From SZAS-79 sp963844255 (lineage in GTDB: Bacteria > Pseudomonadota > Gammaproteobacteria > Burkholderiales > SG8-39), in the NCBI GenBank assembly GCA_963844255.1, contig CAWJNP010000049.1, positions 39,544-103,543 on the forward strand: a stretch of DNA of 64,000 bases. Direction: 5' to 3'. This document shows, one piece after another, positions 44,326 to 53,071 of the stretch. The translations under genes and the position numbers were made by a program. Numbering within the stretch: the first letter of the stretch is position 1; each line of letters opens with the position of its first letter. The notes below the pieces were generated by a model. It was not told where the DNA came from. It did not search any database and saw only the letters and a program-made list of their open reading frames with translations.

Positions 44326-46097
44326 TCGAACTACTCTCTCACAACATGGCGCCGGTGATGTTCGGTGCGCTGGTCATTTTTCTGCTGCTGGGTTACCCGG
44401 TTGCTTTCGCGCTCGCTGCCAACGGCATATTTTTCGGCCTGATCGGCGTGGAACTCGGCTTGCTGCACCCCTCGCTGTTCCAGGCCTTGCCGCAGCGATT
44501 GTGGGCGGTGATGTCGAACGATACCCTGCTGGCGGTGCCGTTCTTCACCTTCATGGGTCTGATCCTTGAACGCAGTGGCATGGCCGAGGATCTGCTCGAT
44601 ACCATCGGCCAGCTGTTCGGACCGCTGCGCGGCGGCCTTGCCCTGGCAGTGATTTTCGTTGGCGCGCTGCTTGCGGCGACGACGGGCGTGGTGGCGGCTT
44701 CGGTCATATCGATGGGCCTGATCTCGCTGCCGATCATGATGCGTTATGGGTATGACCGGCGCCTGGCCGCAGGGGTCATCGCGGCATCTGGCACGCTTGC
44801 GCAGATCATCCCTCCCTCGCTGGTGCTGATTGTGATGGCCGACCAGTTGGGCAAGTCGGTTGGCGACATGTACGCGGGCGCGTTTATCCCCGGGCTTACG
44901 CTGGCCGGTCTCTACGCCGCCTATGTCATCGGCATCGCGGTGTTCAAGCCTTCGTGGGCACCGGCCCTGCCGCTTTCAGCCCGTACGTTTCGCGAACCGG
45001 ATGGCGGCAGCGGCATCGCCTCGCTGGCAGTGCAGGCGGCGGTGGCGGTCGCGGTGGCGGTGGTTTTCGCCAAGTACAAATACGCAGCCCCCGATGCCCC
45101 GACGGACGAGATGCTGGTCGTATCGACCTCGGTCGGCGTGGCCGTCGCGTTCACTGCTGCCGTGATCAATCACGTGTTCAAGCTGGGTCTTCTGTCGCGC
45201 ATTGCCATGCGCGTCACCTTTGTGCTGATCCCGCCGCTGGCCCTGATCTTCCTTGTGCTTGGCACGATTTTCCTCGGCGTCGCCACACCGACGGAAGGCG
45301 GTGCGATGGGCGCCAGTGGAGCGTTGCTGATGGCGATTGCGCGGCGAAGACTGTCGTTCAGCCTGTTGCGCCAGGCCATGGACACTACGGCCAAATTGAC
45401 CTCGTTCGTGGTGTTCATCCTGGTCGGCGCGCGGGTGTTCAGCCTGACCTTCTACGGGGTCGACGGCCACATCTGGGTCGAGCATCTGCTGACCGGGCTG
45501 CCGGGCGGGCAGCTCGGCTTTCTGATCGTGGTCAACGTGCTGATCTTCGTCCTGGCGTTTTTCCTCGACTTCTTCGAACTTGCCTTCATCGTCATCCCTC
45601 TGCTCGGCCCGGTGGCCGAGAAACTGGGGATCGACCTGATCTGGTTCGGCGTCCTGCTCGGGGTCAACATGCAGACTTCGTTCATGCATCCGCCGTTCGG
45701 CTTCGCCCTGTTCTATCTGCGCAGCGTGGCCGCGAACAAGGATTACATCGACAAGATCACCGGCAAGCTGACGCCCAGAATCACCACCGGACAGATTTAC
45801 TGGGGCGCCGTGCCCTTCGTGATTATCCAGTGCCTCATGGTCGGGCTGATCATCACCTTCCCCGGACTCGTGACCGGCGGCCTTGCGAAGAAGGCGGTTG
45901 TCAACACGGACAAGATCGAGATCATGGTCCCGGACTCGACAGGTGCCGCCGGCAAGGCAGAGGACGCGTTGGGCGATGCGCTGGAAAAAGCGTTCGATCA
46001 AGACGAAGCCGGCAAGGACGCGAAGCCCGTTGAGGCTCCAGATGCGAAACCGCCAGCGGCGACACCCGATGCGTCGGCACCGGCAAAGGGCAAGTAG
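44322..46097 (+). CDS. TRAP transporter large permease (TakM/DctM-like) with long polar C-tail
   Basis: A 591-residue inner-membrane subunit with twelve or more hydrophobic segments; landmarks PVAFALAANGIFFGLIG, AVIFVGALLAATTGVVAAS, ASGTLAQIIPPSLVLIVMADQ and MHPPFGFALFYLR match DctM. It is longer than the usual 430 residues because of an extra loop with one or two membrane segments around residues 230-290 and a polar, Ala/Pro/Lys/Asp-rich cytoplasmic tail after about residue 525. The gene ends just before a strong terminator. Enough of the sequence pattern of the associated binding protein matches TakP to suggest 2-oxo acids as substrate. Confidence 0.92.
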   Translation: MIELLSHNMAPVMFGALVIFLLLGYPVAFALAANGIFFGLIGVELGLLHPSLFQALPQRLWAVMSNDTLLAVPFFTFMGLILERSGMAEDLLDTIGQLFGPLRGGLALAVIFVGALLAATTGVVAASVISMGLISLPIMMRYGYDRRLAAGVIAASGTLAQIIPPSLVLIVMADQLGKSVGDMYAGAFIPGLTLAGLYAAYVIGIAVFKPSWAPALPLSARTFREPDGGSGIASLAVQAAVAVAVAVVFAKYKYAAPDAPTDEMLVVSTSVGVAVAFTAAVINHVFKLGLLSRIAMRVTFVLIPPLALIFLVLGTIFLGVATPTEGGAMGASGALLMAIARRRLSFSLLRQAMDTTAKLTSFVVFILVGARVFSLTFYGVDGHIWVEHLLTGLPGGQLGFLIVVNVLIFVLAFFLDFFELAFIVIPLLGPVAEKLGIDLIWFGVLLGVNMQTSFMHPPFGFALFYLRSVAANKDYIDKITGKLTPRITTGQIYWGAVPFVIIQCLMVGLIITFPGLVTGGLAKKAVVNTDKIEIMVPDSTGAAGKAEDALGDALEKAFDQDEAGKDAKPVEAPDAKPPAATPDASAPAKGK

Positions 46098-46125
46098 CGC
46101 CGCCCGGCAGACGACTGGGAGTAGA

Positions 46126-46159
46126 AAAACAAAACCCCGCTTGCGCGGGGTTTTGTTTT
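46126..46159. terminator. Strong bidirectional intrinsic terminator
   Basis: A perfect 15-bp stem (46126-46140 with 46145-46159) around a TTGC loop: CCCCGC/GCGGGG core flanked by A-rich and T-rich runs on both sides. It serves the large permease gene on the plus strand and the convergent binding-protein gene on the minus strand. Confidence 0.92.
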
Positions 46160-46204
46160 GACGGGCGGCGAAACCCTGATCGGTCCGCCGCGCCGACCGT
46201 TGCG

Positions 46205-47329
46205 TTACTTCTTGGCAGCGCCGCGCTGCGAGCTTCGCTGTGCCGCGACCATGAAGTTGTCGAAGCGACCTTCCGCGATCGATGCCCACTGAACCTGTTC
46301 GTCGCGGAATTTCTTCCACGGCTCATACACCTTGTTGAACTTCGTGCTTTTCGCGGCGATCTCTTTGTAGAGTTCCTCCGAGGCCTTGTAGCAGGCCGCC
46401 ATCACGTCGTTCGGGAAAGGTGCCAGCTTCACACCGTTGGCCAGCAGACGCTTCAACGCAGCCGGGTTGAGCGCGTCGTACTTGGACAGCATCCAGATGT
46501 AGACCTCCGAACATGCGGCCTCAAGGATTGCCTGGTACTCCTTCGGAAGTGATGCCCACGCCTTGGTCCCGACCATCAGATCGGTGCCTGGACCACCTTC
46601 CCACCAGCCCGGGTAGTAGTAGTGTTTCGCCACTTTGTAGAATCCGAGTTTTTCGTCGTCATACGGCCCGACCCACTCGGCAGCATCAATGGTGCCCTTT
46701 TCCAGCGCCGGGTAGATGTCGCCGGCCGCAATCTGTTGCGGCACCACGCCCAGCTTCGACAACACCTGGCCACCGGTGCCGCCGATGCGCATTTTCAAAC
46801 CCTTCAGGTCGGCAACCGACTTGATTTCCTTGCGGAACCAACCGCCCATCTGGGCGCCGGTGTTGCCCGCAGGGAAGTTGATGACGTTGTATTCCTTGTA
46901 GAAGTCGCGCATCAGCTCCAGACCGCCGCCATGGTGCATGAAGGCAAACTGCTGGCGGGCGTTAAGACCGAAGGGGATCGACGTGCCGAAGGCGAAGGTC
47001 TGATCCTTGCCGAAATAGTAGTACGCGGCGGTGTGGCCGCACTCGACTGTGCCGGCCTGAACGGCGTCGAATACCTGCAAGCCGCCGACGATTTCACCCG
47101 CGGCGAATACCTTGATGGTGAATTTCCCGCCGGTGGCGTCCGACACGCGCTTGGCAATGTGTTCGGCACCGCCGAACAGCGTATCCAGACTCTTCGGCCA
47201 GCTCGCGGCCATCCGCCAGGAAATGGTCGGCAGCCCGGCGCCCTGCGCATTGGCTATTGCCGGTGCTGCAGCAGCAGCTCCAGCGGCCAGACCCAGACCG
47301 GTTTTCTTCAAAAATGAACGACGTTTCAC
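46205..47329 (-). CDS. TRAP transporter substrate-binding protein, TakP-like, Tat signal
   Basis: A 374-residue periplasmic receptor. GTG 47329 has AGGAGG in front and opens a twin-arginine signal KRRSFLKKTGLGLAAG ending ANA-Q. The mature protein closely follows Rhodobacter TakP, which binds 2-oxo acids with sodium: SWPKSLDTLFGGAEHIAKR, GTVECGHTAAYYYFGKD, GGWFRKEI, QQIAAGDIYPALEKGTID, EWVGPYDDEKLGFYKVA and YYYPGWWEGGP. It is encoded opposite its permeases, on the far side of a shared terminator, so binding protein and channel are controlled by separate promoters. Confidence 0.92.
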   Translation of the reverse strand: MKRRSFLKKTGLGLAAGAAAAAPAIANAQGAGLPTISWRMAASWPKSLDTLFGGAEHIAKRVSDATGGKFTIKVFAAGEIVGGLQVFDAVQAGTVECGHTAAYYYFGKDQTFAFGTSIPFGLNARQQFAFMHHGGGLELMRDFYKEYNVINFPAGNTGAQMGGWFRKEIKSVADLKGLKMRIGGTGGQVLSKLGVVPQQIAAGDIYPALEKGTIDAAEWVGPYDDEKLGFYKVAKHYYYPGWWEGGPGTDLMVGTKAWASLPKEYQAILEAACSEVYIWMLSKYDALNPAALKRLLANGVKLAPFPNDVMAACYKASEELYKEIAAKSTKFNKVYEPWKKFRDEQVQWASIAEGRFDNFMVAAQRSSQRGAAKK

Positions 47330-47601
47330 ATGAACCTCCTCGATTGGATGGGATCTTGTTCCGGCTTGTTGATTTGCACCCCGCTCGCGCAGCGTACCTC
47401 GCCAGAATCCGTCTTTATTCTGCACGATAACAGGACAAACAGCCACACCCGGGGGGCCAATAAATTGTTGCAGCGCATGGACGGGACGGGAAGCGTTACC
47501 GTATCCGCAAGTCCTGAACTGCTGCTCGCCCCCCTGAACTACGTTATTTTCTGACATCTCTCGGCCGAAATCGCCTCCTGGAGCGGCTCACCGGGGAGTT
47601 T

Positions 47602-48405
47602 CTATGCGCTTTTTGGCACGCCGTCGAGTCGCACAACGATGCCCTCGAGCGCTTTGGAGGGCGCCGGATAGCGCGCCAACACCAGCGGGTCGTGCCCGGG
47701 AATGATGTGCTCGGAAGACGCCGCCAGAGCCCGGAGCCTGTCGTACCCATCGACCATGTCGGCCACCGACCAGACGATGGGGAACGGCCTGACCTGCTCC
47801 ATGTTTGCGTAGAAGTGGGAGGCATCGCTCGCCAGGACCAGCCATCCGCGCTGGGTCATCACGCGCACCGACTGGATTCCCATCGTGTGTCCGCCGATCA
47901 GGTGCACCGAAACGCCCGGGGCGATTTCCGCGTCGCCCTCGTGGAAACACACACGACCGGCGTAAACCCGCCGCACCATGCTGACCACGTCCTCCACCTC
48001 GTAGGCGCCACGGAAGCAGTCGTGACACATATACCGCCCGGTCGCGTAGTTGACTTCGCGATCTTGAATATGCAGCGTCGCGTCCGGGAACAGGTCGAGA
48101 TTGCCGGCGTGATCGTAGTGAAGGTGTGTAATCACCACGTCTTGGACGGAATCGGGATCCACCCCCAGCAATCGCAACCCCTCCGTCGGACAGCGCAGGA
48201 GCTTGCGTCCTCGCTTGGCAGCCATCGCCGCGGAAAATCCGGTATCCACCACGATTTCGCGACCGTCTCCGCGAATCAGCCATACGAAATAGTCGAGTGC
48301 CATCGGACCGTCGTGCGCGTCGCCCCCCAGGAAATTCTCCCGAGCTCGCCTTTCGTGGTGCCCGTATTTGACCGCATAGACTTCATATTCTGGTAGCTTG
48401 GCCAT
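47602..48405 (-). CDS. Metallo-beta-lactamase-fold lactonase (N-acyl homoserine lactonase family)
   Basis: A 267-residue dizinc hydrolase. The zinc motif THLHYDHAGN gives HxHxDH; later ligands are His in GGHTMG, Asp in LASDASHFY and His in PGHDPLV. This spacing and the ASHFYANM segment match the AttM/AiiA-like acyl-homoserine-lactonase and 4-pyridoxolactonase group. It may open the lactone ring of quorum signals or of a catabolic intermediate; no luxI/luxR pair is in the window. It lies 7 bases before tyrS in the reading direction from tyrS, so the two may be cotranscribed. Confidence 0.88.
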   Translation of the reverse strand: MAKLPEYEVYAVKYGHHERRARENFLGGDAHDGPMALDYFVWLIRGDGREIVVDTGFSAAMAAKRGRKLLRCPTEGLRLLGVDPDSVQDVVITHLHYDHAGNLDLFPDATLHIQDREVNYATGRYMCHDCFRGAYEVEDVVSMVRRVYAGRVCFHEGDAEIAPGVSVHLIGGHTMGIQSVRVMTQRGWLVLASDASHFYANMEQVRPFPIVWSVADMVDGYDRLRALAASSEHIIPGHDPLVLARYPAPSKALEGIVVRLDGVPKSA

Positions 48406-48412
48406 GCCTTCC

Positions 48413-49612
48413 TCATTTGATGAGAACGCGTGCGAATTTTCGTTTCCCCACTTGCGCGACGACCGTCTCCCCCCTGGTCAGCTTCAGCATGCGGTCTTCA
48501 AGCCTTTCACCGTTCAACCGAACGCCTCCCTGTTCGATCATTCGAATCGCCTCGCTTGTACTGGCCGTAAGACCGGACTGCCTGAGAAGCTGCACGACCG
48601 GCAACCCCCCCTCCGGAGCGTCAAACGCAAACTCCGGCATATCCTCGGGCAATGCTCCATGCCGGAAACGCGCCTCGAACTGCACAAGCGCAGCTTCTGC
48701 CGCCGTCCGCCCGTGGAATCTCTCAACCAATTCCTGCGCAAGTGCAACCTTGATATCGCGCGGATTGCGGCCTGCGTCGACGTCGCGCCTCCAAACCTTC
48801 AGCTCAGACAGCGGCCTGAACGAGAGAAGCTCGAAGTATCGCCACATCAGCTCATCGGAGATCGACATCAGCTTGCCGAAAATCTCGTTCGGCGGCTCAT
48901 CTATTCCTACATAGTTGCCCAGGGACTTGGACATCTTGTTTACGCCATCCAGGCCTTCGAGCAGCGGCATCGTCAGGATGCATTGTGGCTCCTGCCCCCA
49001 GTCCTTCTGCAACTCCCGCCCAACCAGCAGGTTGAACTTCTGGTCTGTTCCGCCGAGTTCAACATCGCTTTTCATTGCAACGGAATCGTAGCCTTGCATC
49101 AGCGGATACAGCAGCTCGTGCATCGCTATGGGCTGCCCGCTGCGATACCGCTTGGAGAAGTCGTCCCTCTCCAGAATCCGTGCAACGGTGTATCTGGCGG
49201 CCAAACGTATCATTCCCTCGGCACCCAGCTGGTCCGACCACGTGGAATTGAACATGATCTCGGTCTTTTCCGGATCCAGGATCTTGAATACCTGTTTCTG
49301 GTATGTGGCTGCGTTCTGCTGGATCTGCTCTCGGGTGAGCGGGGGTCGCGTCTGGTTCTTGCCGGTGGGGTCGCCAATCATGCCGGTAAAATCCCCGATC
49401 AGGAACTGAACGTGGTGCCCTAGATCCTGAAAATGCCTCAACTTGTTGATAACCACGGTATGCCCAAGATGCAGGTCGGGCGCCGTGGGATCCATTCCGA
49501 GCTTGATCCGAAGTTTGCGGCCGGTCTGCAATTTCCGGATGAGCTCTTCTTCGACCAGAAGTTCGTCGGAACCGCGTCGGATCAGCTCTAGCGCTTGAGG
49601 AATTGGAATCAT
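48413..49612 (-). CDS. tyrS: Tyrosyl-tRNA synthetase
   Basis: Charges tRNA-Tyr in the cytoplasm. A 399-residue class I synthetase of the TyrZ-like bacterial subtype with HLGH in LHLGHTVVINKL, tyrosine-site GTDQKFNLLVGREL, the KMSKS loop and a C-terminal S4 RNA-binding domain (GLTASTSEAIRMIEQGGVRLNG). ATG 49612 is the only start near the conserved N-terminus; longer reading would cover the divergent promoter region. It is divergent from the M23 peptidase gene, the common betaproteobacterial arrangement. Confidence 0.96.
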   Translation of the reverse strand: MIPIPQALELIRRGSDELLVEEELIRKLQTGRKLRIKLGMDPTAPDLHLGHTVVINKLRHFQDLGHHVQFLIGDFTGMIGDPTGKNQTRPPLTREQIQQNAATYQKQVFKILDPEKTEIMFNSTWSDQLGAEGMIRLAARYTVARILERDDFSKRYRSGQPIAMHELLYPLMQGYDSVAMKSDVELGGTDQKFNLLVGRELQKDWGQEPQCILTMPLLEGLDGVNKMSKSLGNYVGIDEPPNEIFGKLMSISDELMWRYFELLSFRPLSELKVWRRDVDAGRNPRDIKVALAQELVERFHGRTAAEAALVQFEARFRHGALPEDMPEFAFDAPEGGLPVVQLLRQSGLTASTSEAIRMIEQGGVRLNGERLEDRMLKLTRGETVVAQVGKRKFARVLIK

Positions 49613-49650
49613 TTTTCTGCGCCGATGGGCGGGGGGGCCTAGGGGCCGGA

Positions 49651-49679
49651 TTGCTTTCCGGCTGATGAAGTCTGATACA
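49651..49679 (+). promoter_or_regulatory. Candidate promoter of the M23 peptidase - anmK unit
   Basis: TTGCTT (49651-49656) and GATACA (49674-49679) are 17 bases apart in the tyrS/M23 divergent gap. Both boxes match the consensus only in part. The start would be near 49686, giving a 75-base leader to TTG 49762. Confidence 0.3.
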
Positions 49680-49761
49680 CTTCCCGCGGTTTGGAAAAGC
49701 ATGCCTGCGCAGCGATTGCGAAAGGCGACTGAAAAGAACAATTTTAGCCGAACGGTCTACC

Positions 49762-51039
49762 TTGCCCAAGAGACTTCTCAGTCCTCGCTTTCGTATCGTT
49801 CGGATCGGCGTGCTATTGACGCTTCCGCTTTTCGGGGCGATCGCCGCGTTTGGAACCGCCCCTGAATCGCAGCTGCTCCTGACACGCACTGCGGTTCCCG
49901 AGCCGCTCCGGTTTGACATCGGAGCATCCCTTGTCCCTTCACCCTCCTCGTTTTTCCGGGAGGAGCGCTTCCAGCGTGGTGATACGCTGGCCAGGCTGCT
50001 TTCACGGATCGGCGTGAGTGAGGCCGATACGCATCAATTGCTGCGTACCCAGGCAGACGCCCTGCGCGGCTTGCGCGCCGGAACAACGGTCGATGCCGAA
50101 GTGAGCGCGGATGGAACGCTGTTGTCGCTGGCATACCTTTCCGGCAGGGAAGCCCGAATTTCGATAGTGCGCGTTGGCAATGGCTTCAAGACTGCCGAAG
50201 AACGCATTGCGTTCGAGTCGCACCCCGTCCTCAAGGCAGGCGTAATAAGAAGCTCGCTTTTCGCTGCCTCGGATGCTGTCGGACTGCCAGACGCAGTGGC
50301 AATACAAATTGCCGAGGTCTTTGGCGGAGACATCGATTTTCACCGTGACCTGCGCAAAGGTGACCGTTTCTCCGTGGTATACGAGGTTTTGTACCATGAG
50401 GGTCGCATGGTGCGATCAGGCCGGTTGCTTGCTGCCGAGTTCGTCAATGCCGGCAAGACCTACCGGACGGTCTGGTACGCCGGTACCGACGGCAAAGGCG
50501 GCTACTACACGCCCGAAGGAAAGAACCTGCGCAAGGCTTTTCTCCGATCGCCCCTCGAGTTCTCCCGGGTGAGTTCCGGTTTCGGCATGCGCTTGCACCC
50601 GATCATGCAAAAATGGCGCGCCCACCGTGGAATTGACTATGCAGCACCGAATGGCACCCGCGTGCGATCCGTTGGTGATGGCATCGTCGAGTTCGCCGGG
50701 CTTCAGGGTGGCTACGGGAACATGGTGATCCTCAGGCACAACGGACAGTACAGCACGGCGTACGCACACCTCAGTCGCATTGCACCTGGCGTGAGGCGCG
50801 GCGCGCGTATCGCTCAAGGAGATACGATCGGGTCGGTCGGACAGACGGGATGGGCCACGGGCCCGCATCTGCACTATGAGTTCCGGGTTGCGGGAGAAGC
50901 ACGCAATCCACTGACCATTGCGATGCCCGCGGCCTTGCCTATTGCCGCGCACGAACTCGCGACGTTCAAGCGCGAAGCCGGTCCACTGGTCGCGCAGCTC
51001 GAATTGATAGCGAACGGCAACCTCGCCCTTCTGGAGTAG
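49762..51039 (+). CDS. M23 family murein endopeptidase (LytM/MepM type)
   Basis: A 425-residue envelope enzyme cleaving peptidoglycan cross-links. An N-terminal membrane anchor or signal (VLLTLPLFGAIAAFG) is followed by a LysM/OapA-like region (QRGDTLARLLSRIGVSEAD) and a C-terminal M23 domain: zinc ligands in RAHRGIDYAAPNGT and GPHLHYEF. It starts at TTG 49762, the only codon before the anchor. The anmK gene follows 27 bases later, linking cell-wall cleavage with recycling. Confidence 0.93.
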   Translation: MPKRLLSPRFRIVRIGVLLTLPLFGAIAAFGTAPESQLLLTRTAVPEPLRFDIGASLVPSPSSFFREERFQRGDTLARLLSRIGVSEADTHQLLRTQADALRGLRAGTTVDAEVSADGTLLSLAYLSGREARISIVRVGNGFKTAEERIAFESHPVLKAGVIRSSLFAASDAVGLPDAVAIQIAEVFGGDIDFHRDLRKGDRFSVVYEVLYHEGRMVRSGRLLAAEFVNAGKTYRTVWYAGTDGKGGYYTPEGKNLRKAFLRSPLEFSRVSSGFGMRLHPIMQKWRAHRGIDYAAPNGTRVRSVGDGIVEFAGLQGGYGNMVILRHNGQYSTAYAHLSRIAPGVRRGARIAQGDTIGSVGQTGWATGPHLHYEFRVAGEARNPLTIAMPAALPIAAHELATFKREAGPLVAQLELIANGNLALLE

Positions 51040-51066
51040 ACCCGGTCCGGGTTGCTTGCGGCCGCT

Positions 51067-52161
51067 ATGCCGGACGATCTCTATGTCGGTTTGATGTCCG
51101 GCACCAGTCTGGACGGCGTGGATGCCGTGGTCGCAGATCTATCCAGTCAGCGCCCCCGGATCATCTCAAGCGTTCATCTAGCGTTCGACGCGACCTTGCG
51201 GGAGCCGCTCCTTGCGCTCACATCTAGCGGGTTCGACGAAATCGAGGCTATAGGTCGACTGGGCAATTCGCTTGCCAGAATTTACGCTGATGCGGTTGAC
51301 CGCGCGCTTGACAAGGCAGGCGTGCCGGCCGCTTCCGTTCGCGCCATCGGGTGTCACGGGCAAACGATACGACACCGACCGGAACAGGGATTCAGCCTCC
51401 AGATCGGCAACCCGGCGCTCCTCGCCGAATTATCCGGTATCTCGGTCGTTGCGGATTTTCGCAGCCGCGATATCGCAGCGGGCGGACAAGGTGCGCCGCT
51501 GGTACCCGCGTTTCATGCCGCTGTGTTCTCGGATTCCGAGGAAAGCCGCGCCGTTCTGAATGTAGGCGGTATTGCCAACGTCACCCTGCTGCCGAGAGAG
51601 GGGACAGTTTCCGGATTCGACGTCGGTCCAGGTAACTGTCTGATGGATCTCTGGGCACAGCGCCATCTGCAAGTACCTTTGGACGCTGGCGGTGTCTGGG
51701 CAGCCAGAGGCAGGCCGCTGCCCGGCTTGCTGGACCGATTCATGCGAGAGCCGTATTTTGTCCGATTCGCTCCAAAAAGTTGCGGCCGCGAGCTGTTCAG
51801 CGAGGCCTGGCTACAGCGCGCGCTGGACGGTTCGGAGAACCCGCAGGCAGTTCAGGCAACGCTGCTTGAGCTCACTATTGGAACGGTTGCCCAAGCAATC
51901 GAGGCACAAGCCACTCCGTTCGCGCGTCTCGTTGTGTGCGGCGGCGGGGCAAGGAATCAGGCGCTCATGGCTGGCCTGCAGCGCCGTATGGCGCACCTTA
52001 TCGTAGAAACCAGCGCGGAATTCGGGGTGGGCGTAGATCTGGTCGAGGCGCTGGCGTTCGCCTGGTTGGCGCAGAGGGCGCTTCGGGGCAAAGCCGGAAA
52101 CCTGCCGGGCGTTACCGGAGCCCGGGGGGAGCGCACTCTGGGGGCAATCTACCCGGCCTGA
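51067..52161 (+). CDS. anmK: Anhydro-N-acetylmuramic acid kinase
   Basis: Phosphorylates and opens 1,6-anhydro-MurNAc released during cell-wall turnover, giving MurNAc-6-P. The 364-residue product has the ATP-binding LMSGTSLDGVDAV at its start, GCHGQTIRHRP, VADFRSRDIAAGGQGAPLVP, LNVGGIANVTLLP, GFDVGPGNCLMD and the adenosine motif VVCGGGARNQALM. ATG 51067 is preferred over TTG 51052 because homologues begin just before the ATP motif. It is next to an M23 peptidase, which fits its role. Confidence 0.95.
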   Translation: MPDDLYVGLMSGTSLDGVDAVVADLSSQRPRIISSVHLAFDATLREPLLALTSSGFDEIEAIGRLGNSLARIYADAVDRALDKAGVPAASVRAIGCHGQTIRHRPEQGFSLQIGNPALLAELSGISVVADFRSRDIAAGGQGAPLVPAFHAAVFSDSEESRAVLNVGGIANVTLLPREGTVSGFDVGPGNCLMDLWAQRHLQVPLDAGGVWAARGRPLPGLLDRFMREPYFVRFAPKSCGRELFSEAWLQRALDGSENPQAVQATLLELTIGTVAQAIEAQATPFARLVVCGGGARNQALMAGLQRRMAHLIVETSAEFGVGVDLVEALAFAWLAQRALRGKAGNLPGVTGARGERTLGAIYPA

Positions 52162-52190
52162 ACCCCGTGTATGCCTTGGAACCCAAATAG

Positions 52191-52215
52191 AAAAAGGGGG
52201 CAGAGGCCCCCTCTT
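52191..52215. terminator. Bidirectional intrinsic terminator
   Basis: GGGGGC (52196-52201), AGAG loop, GCCCCC (52206-52211), with AAAAA before and TCTTTT after. It lies between anmK on the plus strand and erpA on the minus strand and can stop both. Confidence 0.88.
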
Positions 52216-52236
52216 TTCGGCCTGCAGAAACTACGC

Positions 52237-52587
52237 TCAGGCGGAAAACGACGATCCGCACCCGCAGGTCGTAGTTGCGTTGGGATTCTTGATCACGAAC
52301 TGTGCGCCCTCAAGTCCCTCGGAGTAATCGATCTCAGCTCCAACCAGATACTGATAGCTCATCGGATCGATTAGCAGCTGCACACCGTTCTTTTCCATCA
52401 CGGTGTCGTCCTCATTCTGGACTTCGTCGAACGTAAATCCGTATTGAAATCCAGAACAGCCTCCCCCGGTGACAAATACCCGAAGTTTGAGATCCGCATT
52501 GCCTTCCTCGTCAATCAACTGCCTGACCTTGCCAGCGGCATTGTCGGTAAATACCAGCGGCGCCGGCATTTCGGTGACTGCATTCAT
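52237..52587 (-). CDS. erpA: Iron-sulfur cluster insertion protein ErpA
   Basis: A-type carrier that delivers FeS clusters to apoproteins. The 116-residue product has the three conserved cysteines in GGGCSGFQYGF and the C-terminal TTCGCGSSF, plus LRVFVTGGGC and GAQFVIKNPNA. Length and motif spacing match ErpA/IscA. It is followed by the terminator shared with anmK and preceded by the bactofilin gene. It would serve the FeS enzymes seen in the window, such as the hydroxylase small subunit. Confidence 0.95.
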   Translation of the reverse strand: MNAVTEMPAPLVFTDNAAGKVRQLIDEEGNADLKLRVFVTGGGCSGFQYGFTFDEVQNEDDTVMEKNGVQLLIDPMSYQYLVGAEIDYSEGLEGAQFVIKNPNATTTCGCGSSFSA

Positions 52588-52654
52588 GGTTTGCTCCGTA
52601 TTACAGTTGCGCGATTATCCTGCGCCCATTTCCATGTGGTCAACGCGGACTTCC

Positions 52655-53059
52655 TCAGGAGCCCGAGGCAAGCTTCAGTTCGACCGCCTTGATCTCGCCG
52701 GCTCCGTCGTAGTGCACGAGGCGCCCTTCAACCACCGCTCCCTGATGCATTTCGATGCTCTTGTAGTGCACATCACCCTTGACGCGGGAACCTGACTGCA
52801 ACTCCAGAGATTCGCCGGCGTGAACAGCGCCATTGATCGTCCCATTCACGACCAGGTGGGCGACCTGCACTTCACCGTCAATACGAGCATGTTCACTGAT
52901 GACCAGCGTACCGGGCTGGTCTGGCAAAGCACTGACGTTGCCACGGACAACCCCGTCGACCCGCAGGCCGCCGCTAAAGAAGACATTCCCCTCGATACGA
53001 GTAGTTCCTCCGATCAGGCTGTCAATTCTATTTTGCGGCTTGCTGCTTTTTCCAAACAT
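52655..53059 (-). CDS. Bactofilin (polymer-forming cytoskeletal protein)
   Basis: A 134-residue protein that polymerises into filaments, often membrane-bound and involved in cell shape or envelope organisation. The repetitive beta-helix is visible as a series of short strands with Gly turns: RIDSLIGGTTRIEGNVFFSG, RVDGVVRGNV, RIDGEVQVAHLVVNGTINGAV and KGDVHYKSIEMHQGAVVEGRL. The N-terminus MFGKSSKPQ is the usual short polar tail. It lies 12 bases after the DUF6776-type gene and is near an M23 peptidase, a common functional pairing. Confidence 0.92.
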   Translation of the reverse strand: MFGKSSKPQNRIDSLIGGTTRIEGNVFFSGGLRVDGVVRGNVSALPDQPGTLVISEHARIDGEVQVAHLVVNGTINGAVHAGESLELQSGSRVKGDVHYKSIEMHQGAVVEGRLVHYDGAGEIKAVELKLASGS

Positions 53060-53071
53060 GGATTCTCTCCT

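Noticed and set aside
44976..46319. Open frame of about 447 codons opposite the TRAP large permease
   Set aside because: Charged, low-complexity translation and complete overlap with a recognisable permease; a reverse-strand shadow.
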